Assembly: GCA_050480245.1 (NCBI GenBank)
Contig: JBCNEQ010000060.1
Length of the DNA: 5,345 nucleotides
Direction: 5' to 3' (one strand)
DNA from: Anoxybacillus sp050480245
Lineage (GTDB): Bacteria; Bacillota; Bacilli; Bacillales; Anoxybacillaceae
In this document: positions 1 through 5,018 of the stretch, in pieces
Layout of the letters: the number at the start of each line of letters is the position of its first letter
How positions within the stretch are numbered: the stretch's first letter is position 1
Notes under the pieces: model-generated
Databases searched by the model: none
What the model was told of the DNA's origin: nothing
The model's input: the letters and a program-made list of their open reading frames with translations, nothing else
Made by a program: the position numbers and the translations under genes

Positions 1-37
1 TTTGCATCAAATTCGGGAGTGTGGTATGCTTGTTCAT
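1..37 (-). CDS. IS transposase, N-terminal 12 codons (partial, runs off the window)
   Basis: An ATG at 37-35 opens a frame reading MNKHTTLPNLMQ before the window ends. The opening Lys-His-Thr-Thr-Leu-Pro-Asn-Leu-Met-Gln resembles the start of IS4-type DDE transposases that I recall from Bacillus and Geobacillus insertion sequences; this is recognition from memory of a very short piece, so the family is tentative. An AGAGGTG ribosome site lies just upstream at about 44-50, inside a small perfect hairpin. The long non-coding leader and its position beside a toxin cassette island fit an insertion sequence that landed at the edge of the island. The catalytic residues and the far terminal repeat lie outside the window. 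Confidence 0.5.
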   Translation of the reverse strand, partial: MNKHTTLPNLMQ

Positions 38-52
38 AAAGAGCACCTCTTT
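38..52 (-). promoter_or_regulatory. Hairpin covering the transposase ribosome site
   Basis: On the minus strand AAAGAG-GTG-CTCTTT is a perfect 6-bp stem with a 3-nt loop, ending at the base before the ATG at 37. The probable Shine-Dalgarno (AGAGGTG) is part of the stem, so initiation may be damped. A second arm at about 87-103 can pair with 41-56 (GAGCAC and TTTCCT blocks) to give a longer competing structure. Folded mRNA over the start is a known way insertion sequences limit transposase made from read-through transcripts; its action here is inferred. Confidence 0.4.
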
Positions 53-303
53 CCTGGGTTTGTTTGTGTGGTTACTTACATTCTACAGGAAAAGTGCTCC
101 TCTTGGTATTTTAAGCTGTATCCATCTTTGACTTGCCCCTGTGTCGAGACTCGTATATACCCGACAACATTCAATGTTACATCCCCCCGTTACGAAAATT
201 ACAATTTATGTAACGCTTGTTAACAATGACGAGTATTATACGACCGTCTCTAGTGAAAATACAATACAATAATAATTTGACAGTTTATTATTGTCACAAC
301 CAG
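53..303. other. Non-coding leader of the IS and junction with the toxin island
   Basis: No convincing gene is seen on either strand. The part nearest the transposase (53 to about 230) is presumably IS leader, but the outer end of the element cannot be fixed because its partner terminal repeat is outside the window. It contains a perfect 13-bp palindrome AACATTCAATGTT at 166-178 and a perfect 10-bp inverted repeat at 266-275/285-294 (ACAATAATAA and TTATTATTGT, 9-nt spacer). Neither is followed by a clear T-run, so they are not called terminators. Either could be an IS end or a protein-binding site. Confidence 0.3.
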
Positions 304-498
304 TTAAAAGCTTACCCCCACTTTCTCGCCACGAGAAAGCTTTCTCTCGTGTTTTAAAGCATACTCGAAGGGTATTAATGGTTTAGTCGCTTTACCATGC
401 ATATCTGCCAAACTCCATGTAGGTAGAACCATCATGGGCTCTGAAGTTAATATTTGGTTAACTATAACTAATAAAAACCTCGAAAGGCTTATAGCCAA
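304..498 (-). pseudogene. Possible gene remnant, unknown product
   Basis: A minus-strand frame ends with TAA at 304-306 and reads through a protein-like tail (LPTWSLADMHGKATKPL, then ALKHERKLSRGEKVGVSF). Its upstream end runs into the terminator hairpin of the SUKH gene, so the apparent TTG start at 498 lies inside that hairpin and cannot be a normal start. The internal ATG codons near 433 have no good ribosome site. This fits a 3' fragment of a gene whose front was replaced when the toxin cassette arrived. I do not recognise the family, and a chance open frame remains possible. The stretch 321-351 is rich in short overlapping palindromes (CTTTCTCG, CGAGAAAG, CTTTCTCTCG). Confidence 0.2.
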
Positions 499-504
499 TC
501 GAGG
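471..504 (-). terminator. Rho-independent terminator after the SUKH immunity gene
   Basis: Nine bases past the stop of the immunity gene, the minus strand folds as CCTCGA-tt-GGCT-ata-AGCC-tt-TCGAGG, a 6-bp outer and 4-bp inner stem, followed by TTTTTAT. The same 27-bp hairpin, with three substitutions, closes the ankyrin gene at 1898-1924. Confidence 0.75.
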
Positions 505-513
505 TAATATAGG

Positions 514-981
514 TTATAGCTCACGTTTAACTAAATCTAATAAGAAATCCCCGAAATCATTTGCAATTATTTCATACTTTTGTTTGTCTAAGTCAACTCC
601 TGGAAAAAATGAAACAACCTTAGGTTCATTATTATCAATCTTGTTAAAGTCTAAGCAAAAAACTTCATCACTTCCTGTATCGTGAATTATTAATAAATTA
701 TTTGGCAAATTACTCTCTCTTCTCTCTGTTAAAGTATACCATATTGCATCTGGAACTGAAGAATTTTCAAAATCGCTACTAATTATCCCGAAAATCTCTT
801 GAGAACCAAAGTTACCCGCACCAAAAGACAACAGAAAATCCAAATATGAACCTGTGAACTTTAACCCAAGTTTTTCTTCTGCTTGAATAATTAATTCTCT
901 TGAGCGGGGACCCACAAAATCACTTAGTTCTGCATTAGACAAAATAATTTTTTTAGCTTGATTATATGCTTCCATACTCAT
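514..981 (-). CDS. SMI1/KNR4 (SUKH) family immunity protein
   Basis: This 155-aa protein most likely neutralises the toxin encoded just upstream by binding it in the cytoplasm. It shows the SUKH pattern: an N-terminal helix leading to IIQAEEKLGLKF (31-42), then SYLDFLLSFGAGNFGSQEIF (45-64), the strand DTGSDEVFCLDF (101-112), and a C-terminal helix with NDFGDFLLDLV (141-151). Length and layout are typical of single-domain SUKH-1 proteins such as B. subtilis YobK. The start at 981 is chosen because GGAGGG lies about 5 bases upstream; the longer frame back to 1092 would overlap the toxin gene and adds an unrelated hydrophobic stretch. The gene begins 16 bp after the toxin stop, as expected for a translationally linked toxin-immunity pair, and is followed by a terminator. 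The family call is strong; the pairing is inferred from position. Confidence 0.88.
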   Translation of the reverse strand: MSMEAYNQAKKIILSNAELSDFVGPRSRELIIQAEEKLGLKFTGSYLDFLLSFGAGNFGSQEIFGIISSDFENSSVPDAIWYTLTERRESNLPNNLLIIHDTGSDEVFCLDFNKIDNNEPKVVSFFPGVDLDKQKYEIIANDFGDFLLDLVKREL

Positions 982-997
982 ATTTTCCCTCCTCGAA

Positions 998-1771
998 CTA
1001 TTTAAAATCACTAACTCTATGTTTCCAATAATCTTTGCGCCATTTATCAAATTCATTCCTGTTAATCCCACTAGGGATAGTATTAGAATCAATGTGGATT
1101 ATCTTACTATTTTCTTTGTGAAATGTTTGTGTAACCTCAGCAATAGAACTTTCATTTCTTTGTGTCATGTGATGGAGATTTATAGGCTTTCCATCTGGAC
1201 CTAACGGTGCTAACTCCTTTTCCATTCTTTCAAGGTTAGTTCTACCACGCGCATCTTTCATATATGGGTCTATAATATCATCTCTCTGATAAACTTTCAC
1301 GTTCTTATATACGGTTGTCTTATTCCAATATTTATAACCATTACCCGTACCCTTAGCTCTTAAATTTACTCCAACATTATCCCTGGAGACTGGTCTACGA
1401 AGTTTAGGCTTTATCCTAGCGCGGCTGGCTTTCGCCTTTAACTTCGCCTTCCGCATCTTTTTAATCGATGCCGCAGCGAATTTCCTCGACTTCTTCATCT
1501 TCTTGCCGTATTCTACGGCTTTTACGCCCCATTTGACGGCTCCCGCACCTGGGATGAAGTTGCTCGCAAGGCTCGCGGCGGCTCCAGCTTTATGGTACCA
1601 CTTCGATTTCGGGCTTTTCAATGTCCGAATATCGTCGCCAATTGCGAAGTTATATCCTTTCTTCGCCCATTTTTTCGTTGCTTTCCATCCGCGCTGCAGC
1701 CATTTCGGCAAGTGGCCGTTCGGGTCGATGTTGTTGACTGGGTCTCCATCGGCGTACAAATAACGGTTCAA
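998..1771 (-). CDS. Orphan Rhs/WapA C-terminal toxin tip with LHH (HNH/Endo VII) nuclease domain
   Basis: This frame of 257 codons is the displaced tip of a large Rhs/YD-repeat (WapA-type) toxin. Residues 2-20 (NRYLYADGDPVNNIDPNGH) match the last motif of the Rhs core. Residues 21-125 form a basic linker with a small hydrophobic patch (AAASLASNFIPGAGAVKWGV, 64-83) and many Lys/Arg. Residues about 126-257 carry the nuclease signature GPDGKPINLHH (191-201), His218, His226, then R238-EFDKWR and YWKHR (248-252), as in the LHH family of HNH/Endo VII toxins, predicted to cut DNA or RNA in competitor cells. The rest of the Rhs protein is absent: an in-frame stop lies nine codons upstream of the TTG at 1771, and no ribosome site precedes it. 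It is therefore probably a silent cassette that would be active only after recombination into a full-length gene, or a remnant. The SUKH gene follows 16 bp later. Confidence 0.82.
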   Translation of the reverse strand: MNRYLYADGDPVNNIDPNGHLPKWLQRGWKATKKWAKKGYNFAIGDDIRTLKSPKSKWYHKAGAAASLASNFIPGAGAVKWGVKAVEYGKKMKKSRKFAAASIKKMRKAKLKAKASRARIKPKLRRPVSRDNVGVNLRAKGTGNGYKYWNKTTVYKNVKVYQRDDIIDPYMKDARGRTNLERMEKELAPLGPDGKPINLHHMTQRNESSIAEVTQTFHKENSKIIHIDSNTIPSGINRNEFDKWRKDYWKHRVSDFK

Positions 1772-1887
1772 TGAAGTTGGTTTATTTTTTTGGATTATTT
1801 ACATGGTGTTTCTTAATGTGGCTTTGTACCACGTAATTATGTTTGTCCACCCATCATCTTTCCTTCTTAATTGCATGGAGGGTATAT

Positions 1888-1924
1888 AAAAAAGAAACCT
1901 TGAAAGGCTTATAACCAATCAAGG
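1888..1924 (-). terminator. Rho-independent terminator after the ankyrin gene
   Basis: Fifteen bases past the ankyrin stop, the minus strand reads CCTTGA-tt-GGTT-ata-AGCC-tt-TCAAGG and then TTTCTTTTTT. The outer stem is perfect and the inner stem has one G-U wobble. It differs from the hairpin at 478-504 by a compensated C-G to T-A pair plus the wobble, so the fold is kept in the minus-strand RNA. Confidence 0.75.
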
Positions 1925-1939
1925 TACGATTATACGATA

Positions 1940-2422
1940 CTATTTTTTCAACAATATATTTATCAATTTCTCATCCCCTACTTGCTTTGCAAAGTCCAAA
2001 GGAGACCTTCCAGCATTATTCTTAGTTGAAATATCAGGATTATATTTCATTAATAGTTCAACCATTTCGTAATTTCTACCTTTGCAATTGAATACAGCCG
2101 TCCACATAGCATTATTACCATATTTATCTCTTAAGTTTATATCTATACCTCTTTGTAACAACTCTTTAGCGACATTTAAATTTTGATTGATACAAATAAG
2201 ATGTAATGCAGTCTGACCGTCGGAATTTGTCATATTAACATCAATGTTATTGTTAATAAGGAATAACGCAATATCAAATTTATTACCTGAAATAGCATAA
2301 TGTAATAAGCCAGAACCATTTTCATCTTTTTTATTGATATCACCGATATCAAATTTAATCTTAAATGTTTCTAAATCCCCGAACTTAGCCAATGTAAAAA
2401 TGTCTGCTTTCTCCGTCGGCAT
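1940..2422 (-). CDS. Ankyrin-repeat protein, probable immunity/antidote or partner of the kinase-like gene
   Basis: A 160-aa protein built almost wholly of ankyrin repeats: a degenerate first unit (about 5-27), then units at about 34-65 (GSGLLHYAISGNKFDIALFL), 68-98 (DGQTALHLICINQNLNVAKE), 102-133 (YGNNAMWTAVFN, MVELLMKYNPD) and a final short unit (137-158, AGRSPLDFAKQVGDEKLINI). Ankyrin proteins of this size act by protein binding, and in toxin islands of Firmicutes they are often immunity proteins. No signal peptide or membrane segment is seen, so it is likely cytoplasmic. The start at 2422 is preferred because AAGGAG sits 9 bases upstream; the ATG at 2446 would overlap the kinase gene and lacks a ribosome site. 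The gene starts 16 bp after the kinase stop, suggesting co-transcription. Either it works with the kinase-like protein, or its original toxin has been lost. The fold is sure, the role is not. Confidence 0.82.
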   Translation of the reverse strand: MPTEKADIFTLAKFGDLETFKIKFDIGDINKKDENGSGLLHYAISGNKFDIALFLINNNIDVNMTNSDGQTALHLICINQNLNVAKELLQRGIDINLRDKYGNNAMWTAVFNCKGRNYEMVELLMKYNPDISTKNNAGRSPLDFAKQVGDEKLINILLKK

Positions 2423-2438
2423 ATACTTCATCTCCTTG

Positions 2439-3071
2439 TTATTCATATTTATGACTTCTGTTTGCAGAAGGACTTTCCGGTCTGTAATTGTTTGGATTTC
2501 TATACCAATTTAAAAACTCCTCCATATACCATTTGATCAACCATTGTTTGCGATGCAGTGGTAATTTTGATACCCACCGCTTGTAAATATCATTCATACA
2601 ACTGTATGGAATTTCATTCAGAACAATAGCAATTGTTCTGTCATCTACGCTGCCGATTCGTTCTATAATCTCTTGTATTTCCTTAGGATATAGCCCATAA
2701 ATAAAACTTAATAGCTCCTTATACTTAGGTTTCTTTTTACTCGGCAATCCAATTAAAGAACGGCTACGATTTGTAAAAGCTTCAAACATTTTTTGATCTT
2801 CAAACATTTTTATAATGCGTTCTTCATTTAGTTGATAACCTAACGATGCCCCATTATCATATACTGGAGCAAGTTGGTAGCACGATCCCTCCACAATAAC
2901 TCCCCAGTTATCGCAATGGCGATCCTGATTAGCAATAAATGCATCAAATACAGGAATTTTAAACAAATATCGTTTTTCGTTATATGGACTAACTAACCAA
3001 AACTTTTGTCTTTTTCCATATGCTTGCCTTTTATCATCTTTTTCCCAATGGCTAACGTCTAGTATATTCAC
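2439..3071 (-). CDS. HipA/CtkA-like kinase homologue with an internal deletion
   Basis: With a GTG start the product is 210 aa. The N-terminus (HWEKDDKRQAYGKRQKFWLV, then KRYLFKIP) resembles the first strands of HipA/CtkA-like Ser/Thr kinases, where the Lys of the LFK segment lies in the ATP site. It then jumps directly to VFDAFIANQDRHCDNWG and LAPVYDNGASLGY, the catalytic loop (Asp, Asn) and metal-binding Asp of the same family. Relatives, as I recall them, have well over 100 residues between these blocks, carrying most of the N-lobe, and are about 300 aa in total. The C-terminal helical part (about 85-200) looks intact. The frame stays open across the join, so this is an in-frame loss. The GTG at 3071 is preferred because AAGGA lies 9 bases upstream, whereas the ATG at 3080 directly abuts it. 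Catalysis is doubtful; a scaffold role or decay are alternatives. An ankyrin gene follows 16 bp later. Confidence 0.75.
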   Translation of the reverse strand: MNILDVSHWEKDDKRQAYGKRQKFWLVSPYNEKRYLFKIPVFDAFIANQDRHCDNWGVIVEGSCYQLAPVYDNGASLGYQLNEERIIKMFEDQKMFEAFTNRSRSLIGLPSKKKPKYKELLSFIYGLYPKEIQEIIERIGSVDDRTIAIVLNEIPYSCMNDIYKRWVSKLPLHRKQWLIKWYMEEFLNWYRNPNNYRPESPSANRSHKYE

Positions 3072-3157
3072 AAACCCCATTCCTTTTTGACCACTTATCT
3101 CATAATTTTCTCATTTATTTCTTTACTTCGTCATCCTCACCAAAAATCCTGCCCATG

Positions 3158-3182
3158 CAAAAAACACCAGGCCCCCTGGTGC
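3158..3182 (-). terminator. Strong terminator closing the permease/Cys-peptide operon
   Basis: The minus strand has CACCAGG-GGG-CCTGGTG (3181-3165) followed by six T residues, a perfect 7-bp GC-rich stem with a T-run. It lies 8 bp past the stop of the 53-aa peptide and separates the metal-related operon from the toxin island. The stop codon itself lies in a 12-bp palindrome GTTGCTAGCAAC (3186-3197). Confidence 0.88.
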
Positions 3183-3189
3183 TTTGTTG

Positions 3190-3351
3190 CTAGCAACATG
3201 TTTGTTTGTCGTCTTCGCAACAATCTTCTTGCTCTTTGCAGCAGTCCTCTTTCCCCTCGCAGCAATCTTCCTTTTTCTCGTCATCTTTAACCTCGATAAT
3301 TTGCACATCGCAACAACCTTTTTCTTTTTGTGTAAATAATTTTTTAAACAT
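3190..3351 (-). CDS. Small acidic peptide with five Cys-Cys pairs, putative metal(loid)-binding protein
   Basis: A 53-aa protein starting MFKKLFTQKEKGCCDVQI and ending in CC just before TAG. Cysteine pairs are at 13-14, 30-31, 37-38, 44-45 and 52-53, separated by runs of Glu, Asp, Lys and Gln (EDCC repeated three times). It has ten cysteines, no signal peptide and no membrane segment, so it should sit in the reducing cytoplasm with free thiols. Vicinal cysteine pairs are classic ligands for As(III), Hg(II), Cd(II) or Cu(I); binding here is inferred. A strong ribosome site GGAGGAG lies 6 bases before the ATG, and the gene starts 15 bp after the permease stop, so the two are surely co-transcribed. 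A chaperone handing a thiophilic ion to the permease, or a buffer, is the simplest idea. I recognise no named family. Confidence 0.85.
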   Translation of the reverse strand: MFKKLFTQKEKGCCDVQIIEVKDDEKKEDCCEGKEDCCKEQEDCCEDDKQTCC

Positions 3352-3366
3352 ATGAATCTCCTCCAT

Positions 3367-4227
3367 TTAGATGATGTAAAACAAAAATCCGGATAACGTG
3401 GCCATCGAAATAACCGAGGCGATGAACGCCCAGACGAGTTTCTTTTGAAAAATGCTGTGCAGTAGCGTAATTTCTGGTAAACTTGCGCCCGCGGAGCTAA
3501 TCATAAGCGCCATGACTGGCCCAAGCGCCATTCCTTTCGCAACGAGCATTTGCGAAATCGGAATCATCGTCGCTAGACGAATGTAAAGCGGAATGCCTAC
3601 AATTGCCGCAAGCGGAACAAGCCACCACGTATCACCTCCCATATATGTCGCAATCCATTCGGTTGGTATGACGCCATGAATGAATGCGCCAATGCCAGCT
3701 CCGATGAATAAGTATGGATACACTGTTTTCATGAGATGAAGTGTCTCATGCCACGCTTCTTGCATCGTCCGTTTTTTGCCGATGGCAACGTTTCCTTTCA
3801 CGATCACGCGTTTGACTGCCTTTTCAAACCCGAGCGATTCGAGTGTGAAGCCGATTACAATTGAAAATACTGTCGTCAACAGCGTATAGGCGGCTGCTAC
3901 TTTGACACCGAGTAACGCGGTCATTAACGTTAAAATCGTCGGATCTAGTACAGGCGAAGCGAATAAAAAGATCATGACCAGCCCGAAGCGGATGTTTTTG
4001 TTTAACAATGAAACAACAATCGGAATCGTTGAGCACGAACAAAATGGGGTCACAAAGGCAAATAGTACCGCAATCATTGCCCCGATAAACGGATGGCGTT
4101 CTGCCAACAGCTGTTGCATGCGCTCGTACGGAATGTATCCTTCAAAAAAGTTAATGACAAACGAAATCGCTAAAGAAAGCGCCGTCAGCTCCAACACTAA
4201 AAAGAAAAATGATTGTATCGTTTCCAA
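3367..4227 (-). CDS. DUF318/UPF0718 (ArsP-like) membrane permease
   Basis: A 286-aa integral membrane protein with about eight hydrophobic segments in two halves: roughly 5-27, 48-60, 66-77, 82-108 and 110-128, a basic cytoplasmic loop at 134-158, then 168-187, 200-214, 235-250 and 264-286. The first half carries TPFCSCSTIP (60-69) with Cys63 and Cys65, a hallmark of the DUF318 family that includes the organoarsenical exporter ArsP; the second half has GIPLYIRLATMIPI (211-224) and the SSAGASLPE block (244-252). Length is normal. The start is TTG at 4227, with AAGGAG 9 bases upstream. A MarR regulator precedes it and a Cys-pair peptide follows 15 bp later, supporting export of a thiol-reactive substrate such as an arsenical. 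Substrate identity is inferred; some family members have other or unknown roles. Confidence 0.85.
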   Translation of the reverse strand: METIQSFFFLVLELTALSLAISFVINFFEGYIPYERMQQLLAERHPFIGAMIAVLFAFVTPFCSCSTIPIVVSLLNKNIRFGLVMIFLFASPVLDPTILTLMTALLGVKVAAAYTLLTTVFSIVIGFTLESLGFEKAVKRVIVKGNVAIGKKRTMQEAWHETLHLMKTVYPYLFIGAGIGAFIHGVIPTEWIATYMGGDTWWLVPLAAIVGIPLYIRLATMIPISQMLVAKGMALGPVMALMISSAGASLPEITLLHSIFQKKLVWAFIASVISMATLSGFLFYII

Positions 4228-4242
4228 ATAGGCTCTCTCCTT

Positions 4243-4261
4243 TTATTTGCATTATACAACT
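4243..4261 (-). promoter_or_regulatory. Permease promoter -10 within a MarR-type operator
   Basis: On the minus strand AGTTGTATAATGCAAATAA contains a perfect TATAAT (4256-4251) and the imperfect inverted repeat TTGTA-TAA-TGCAA. It matches the site upstream of the regulator gene (4773-4791) at 17 of 19 bases. A regulator bound here would cover the -10 box and block the permease. The -35 box is poor, and the implied leader to the TTG at 4227 is very short. Confidence 0.65.
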
Positions 4262-4276
4262 ATTCATTCAAGCAAT

Positions 4277-4296
4277 AGGCAAGATTTCTCTTGCCT
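4277..4296 (-). terminator. Hairpin at the end of marR, weak terminator or attenuator
   Basis: AGGCAAGA-gaaa-TCTTGCCT is a perfect 8-bp stem with a 4-nt loop that begins at the last base of the marR stop codon. Only a weak T-rich tail follows (ATTGCTTG), so termination is probably partial and some transcripts may continue into the permease gene. Confidence 0.45.
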
Positions 4297-4742
4297 TAAA
4301 ACAGCGGTTTGCAACAAACGCTTGATTTTGCCATACATTCGTTCAACAAGCGAATGGAACGAAGGACGGTTTCGCGCTCAAATTCGCTCATATGCGAAAA
4401 TACTTCTCCTAAATATTCGTTCACTTCCGCGTCAATTTTCGCGGTGACGTATTTTCCTTTCGGCGTTAACGATAAAATGTAGACGCGGCGGTCTTGCGGG
4501 TACGGTGTTTTTTTCACTAAATTCATTTTGACAAGCGTTTGAATTTGTCGGCTGAACGTTGTAATATCCATCGCTATCGCATCTGCCACTTGTTGCATCG
4601 ACGGTTCGTTCATGCGGTCGATTTCGTATAAAATATGGCTTTGCACGAGCGATAATTCAATCCCACCAACGGCGCAGCAGTTGCGGTCTAACAACCCAAG
4701 CCGTTTCGTCATCGTGTGGAATAGTTCGCGAACATTTTCCAT
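4296..4742 (-). CDS. MarR-family regulator with cysteine pairs at both ends
   Basis: A 148-aa winged-helix repressor, normal length for MarR. The N-terminal dimer helix (1-20) is followed by NCCAVGGIELSLVQSHILYE (21-40); the helix-turn-helix spans about 48-75 (SMQQVADAIAMDITTFSRQI), the wing is at 79-92 with the typical DRRVYILSLT, and C-terminal dimer helices fill 105-140. Cysteines occur as Cys22-Cys23, Cys136 and Cys143-Cys144 (SSVCCKPLF). MarR proteins usually sense small ligands or oxidants; paired cysteines in the dimerisation regions suggest a thiol or metal(loid) switch, which is inferred. The ATG at 4742 has AGAGGTG about 5 bases upstream. An inverted repeat at its own -35 is repeated at the permease promoter, pointing to autoregulation and control of the permease. 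Confidence 0.87.
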   Translation of the reverse strand: MENVRELFHTMTKRLGLLDRNCCAVGGIELSLVQSHILYEIDRMNEPSMQQVADAIAMDITTFSRQIQTLVKMNLVKKTPYPQDRRVYILSLTPKGKYVTAKIDAEVNEYLGEVFSHMSEFERETVLRSIRLLNECMAKSSVCCKPLF

Positions 4743-4761
4743 TTTCTCACCTCTTGCTTTT

Positions 4762-4791
4762 ATTATAGCTTATTATTTGCATTTTGCAACT
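4762..4791 (-). promoter_or_regulatory. marR promoter with autoregulatory operator
   Basis: The minus strand has TTGCAA (4789-4784), a 16-bp spacer and a perfect TATAAT (4767-4762), then a short leader to the ATG at 4742. The -35 lies inside the perfect inverted repeat TTGCA-AAA-TGCAA (4777-4789). The wider 19-bp block 4773-4791 recurs upstream of the permease with two mismatches. Confidence 0.7.
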
Positions 4792-4817
4792 AAAAATCAA
4801 AAGTATTTTTTTCTCGT

Positions 4818-4997
4818 TTATAACATCCCAATCCATACGTACGTAAAGAAAAAAACAAAAGTCGCTGTGTACACCGTACCTAACACCGTTTCGTTATGAA
4901 TATCACGACCTTGATACAGTTTTTTCAACAACAATGCGAAATTGAAAAACCATAAACCGGACATAAGTGGCAAAACGACTAGACAAAGGTAAATCAT
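4818..4997 (-). CDS. Small two-helix membrane protein, unknown function
   Basis: A 59-aa protein beginning MIYLCLVVLPLMSGLWFFNF. Two hydrophobic stretches (about 2-24 and 40-58) are joined by a short polar loop with KKLYQGRDIHNE (25-36), so it should be a hairpin in the cytoplasmic membrane. The start at 4997 has AAAGGAA about 9 bases upstream, and a TATAAT with an extended -10 TG motif lies at 5019-5027, about 20 bases before the start, so it has its own promoter. It stops about 30 bp before the marR promoter with no clear terminator between. I recognise no family. Nothing in it is cysteine-rich apart from Cys5, so a link to the metal operon is only by position. Confidence 0.72.
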   Translation of the reverse strand: MIYLCLVVLPLMSGLWFFNFALLLKKLYQGRDIHNETVLGTVYTATFVFFFTYVWIGML

Positions 4998-5018
4998 TTA
5001 CCCACTTCCTTTTTCCCC

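Noticed and set aside
2..223. Plus-strand frame of 73 codons
   Set aside because: It lies antisense to the transposase start and leader, has no ribosome site and no recognisable protein features.
982..1092. Longer N-terminus for the SUKH protein
   Set aside because: It overlaps the toxin coding sequence and lacks a ribosome site, while the start at 981 has GGAGGG at correct spacing and begins at the domain.
1776..1850. Minus-strand GTG frame of about 22 codons between the ankyrin terminator and the toxin tip
   Set aside because: Too short, weak ribosome site, ends just before the toxin frame; no family resemblance.
3083..3157. A 13-codon reading ending EDDEVKK before the kinase gene, and a possible kinase promoter
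   Set aside because: No ribosome site precedes the mini-frame, and no convincing -35/-10 pair is present; it may be only a tail of a lost gene.
3123..3308. Minus-strand 61-codon basic frame rich in Lys/Arg/Ala
   Set aside because: It is a frame-shifted reading of the Cys-pair peptide gene and runs through the terminator; no ribosome site.
4612..4899. Plus-strand frame of 95 codons over marR and the small membrane gene
   Set aside because: It is antisense to two supported genes and their promoter region.
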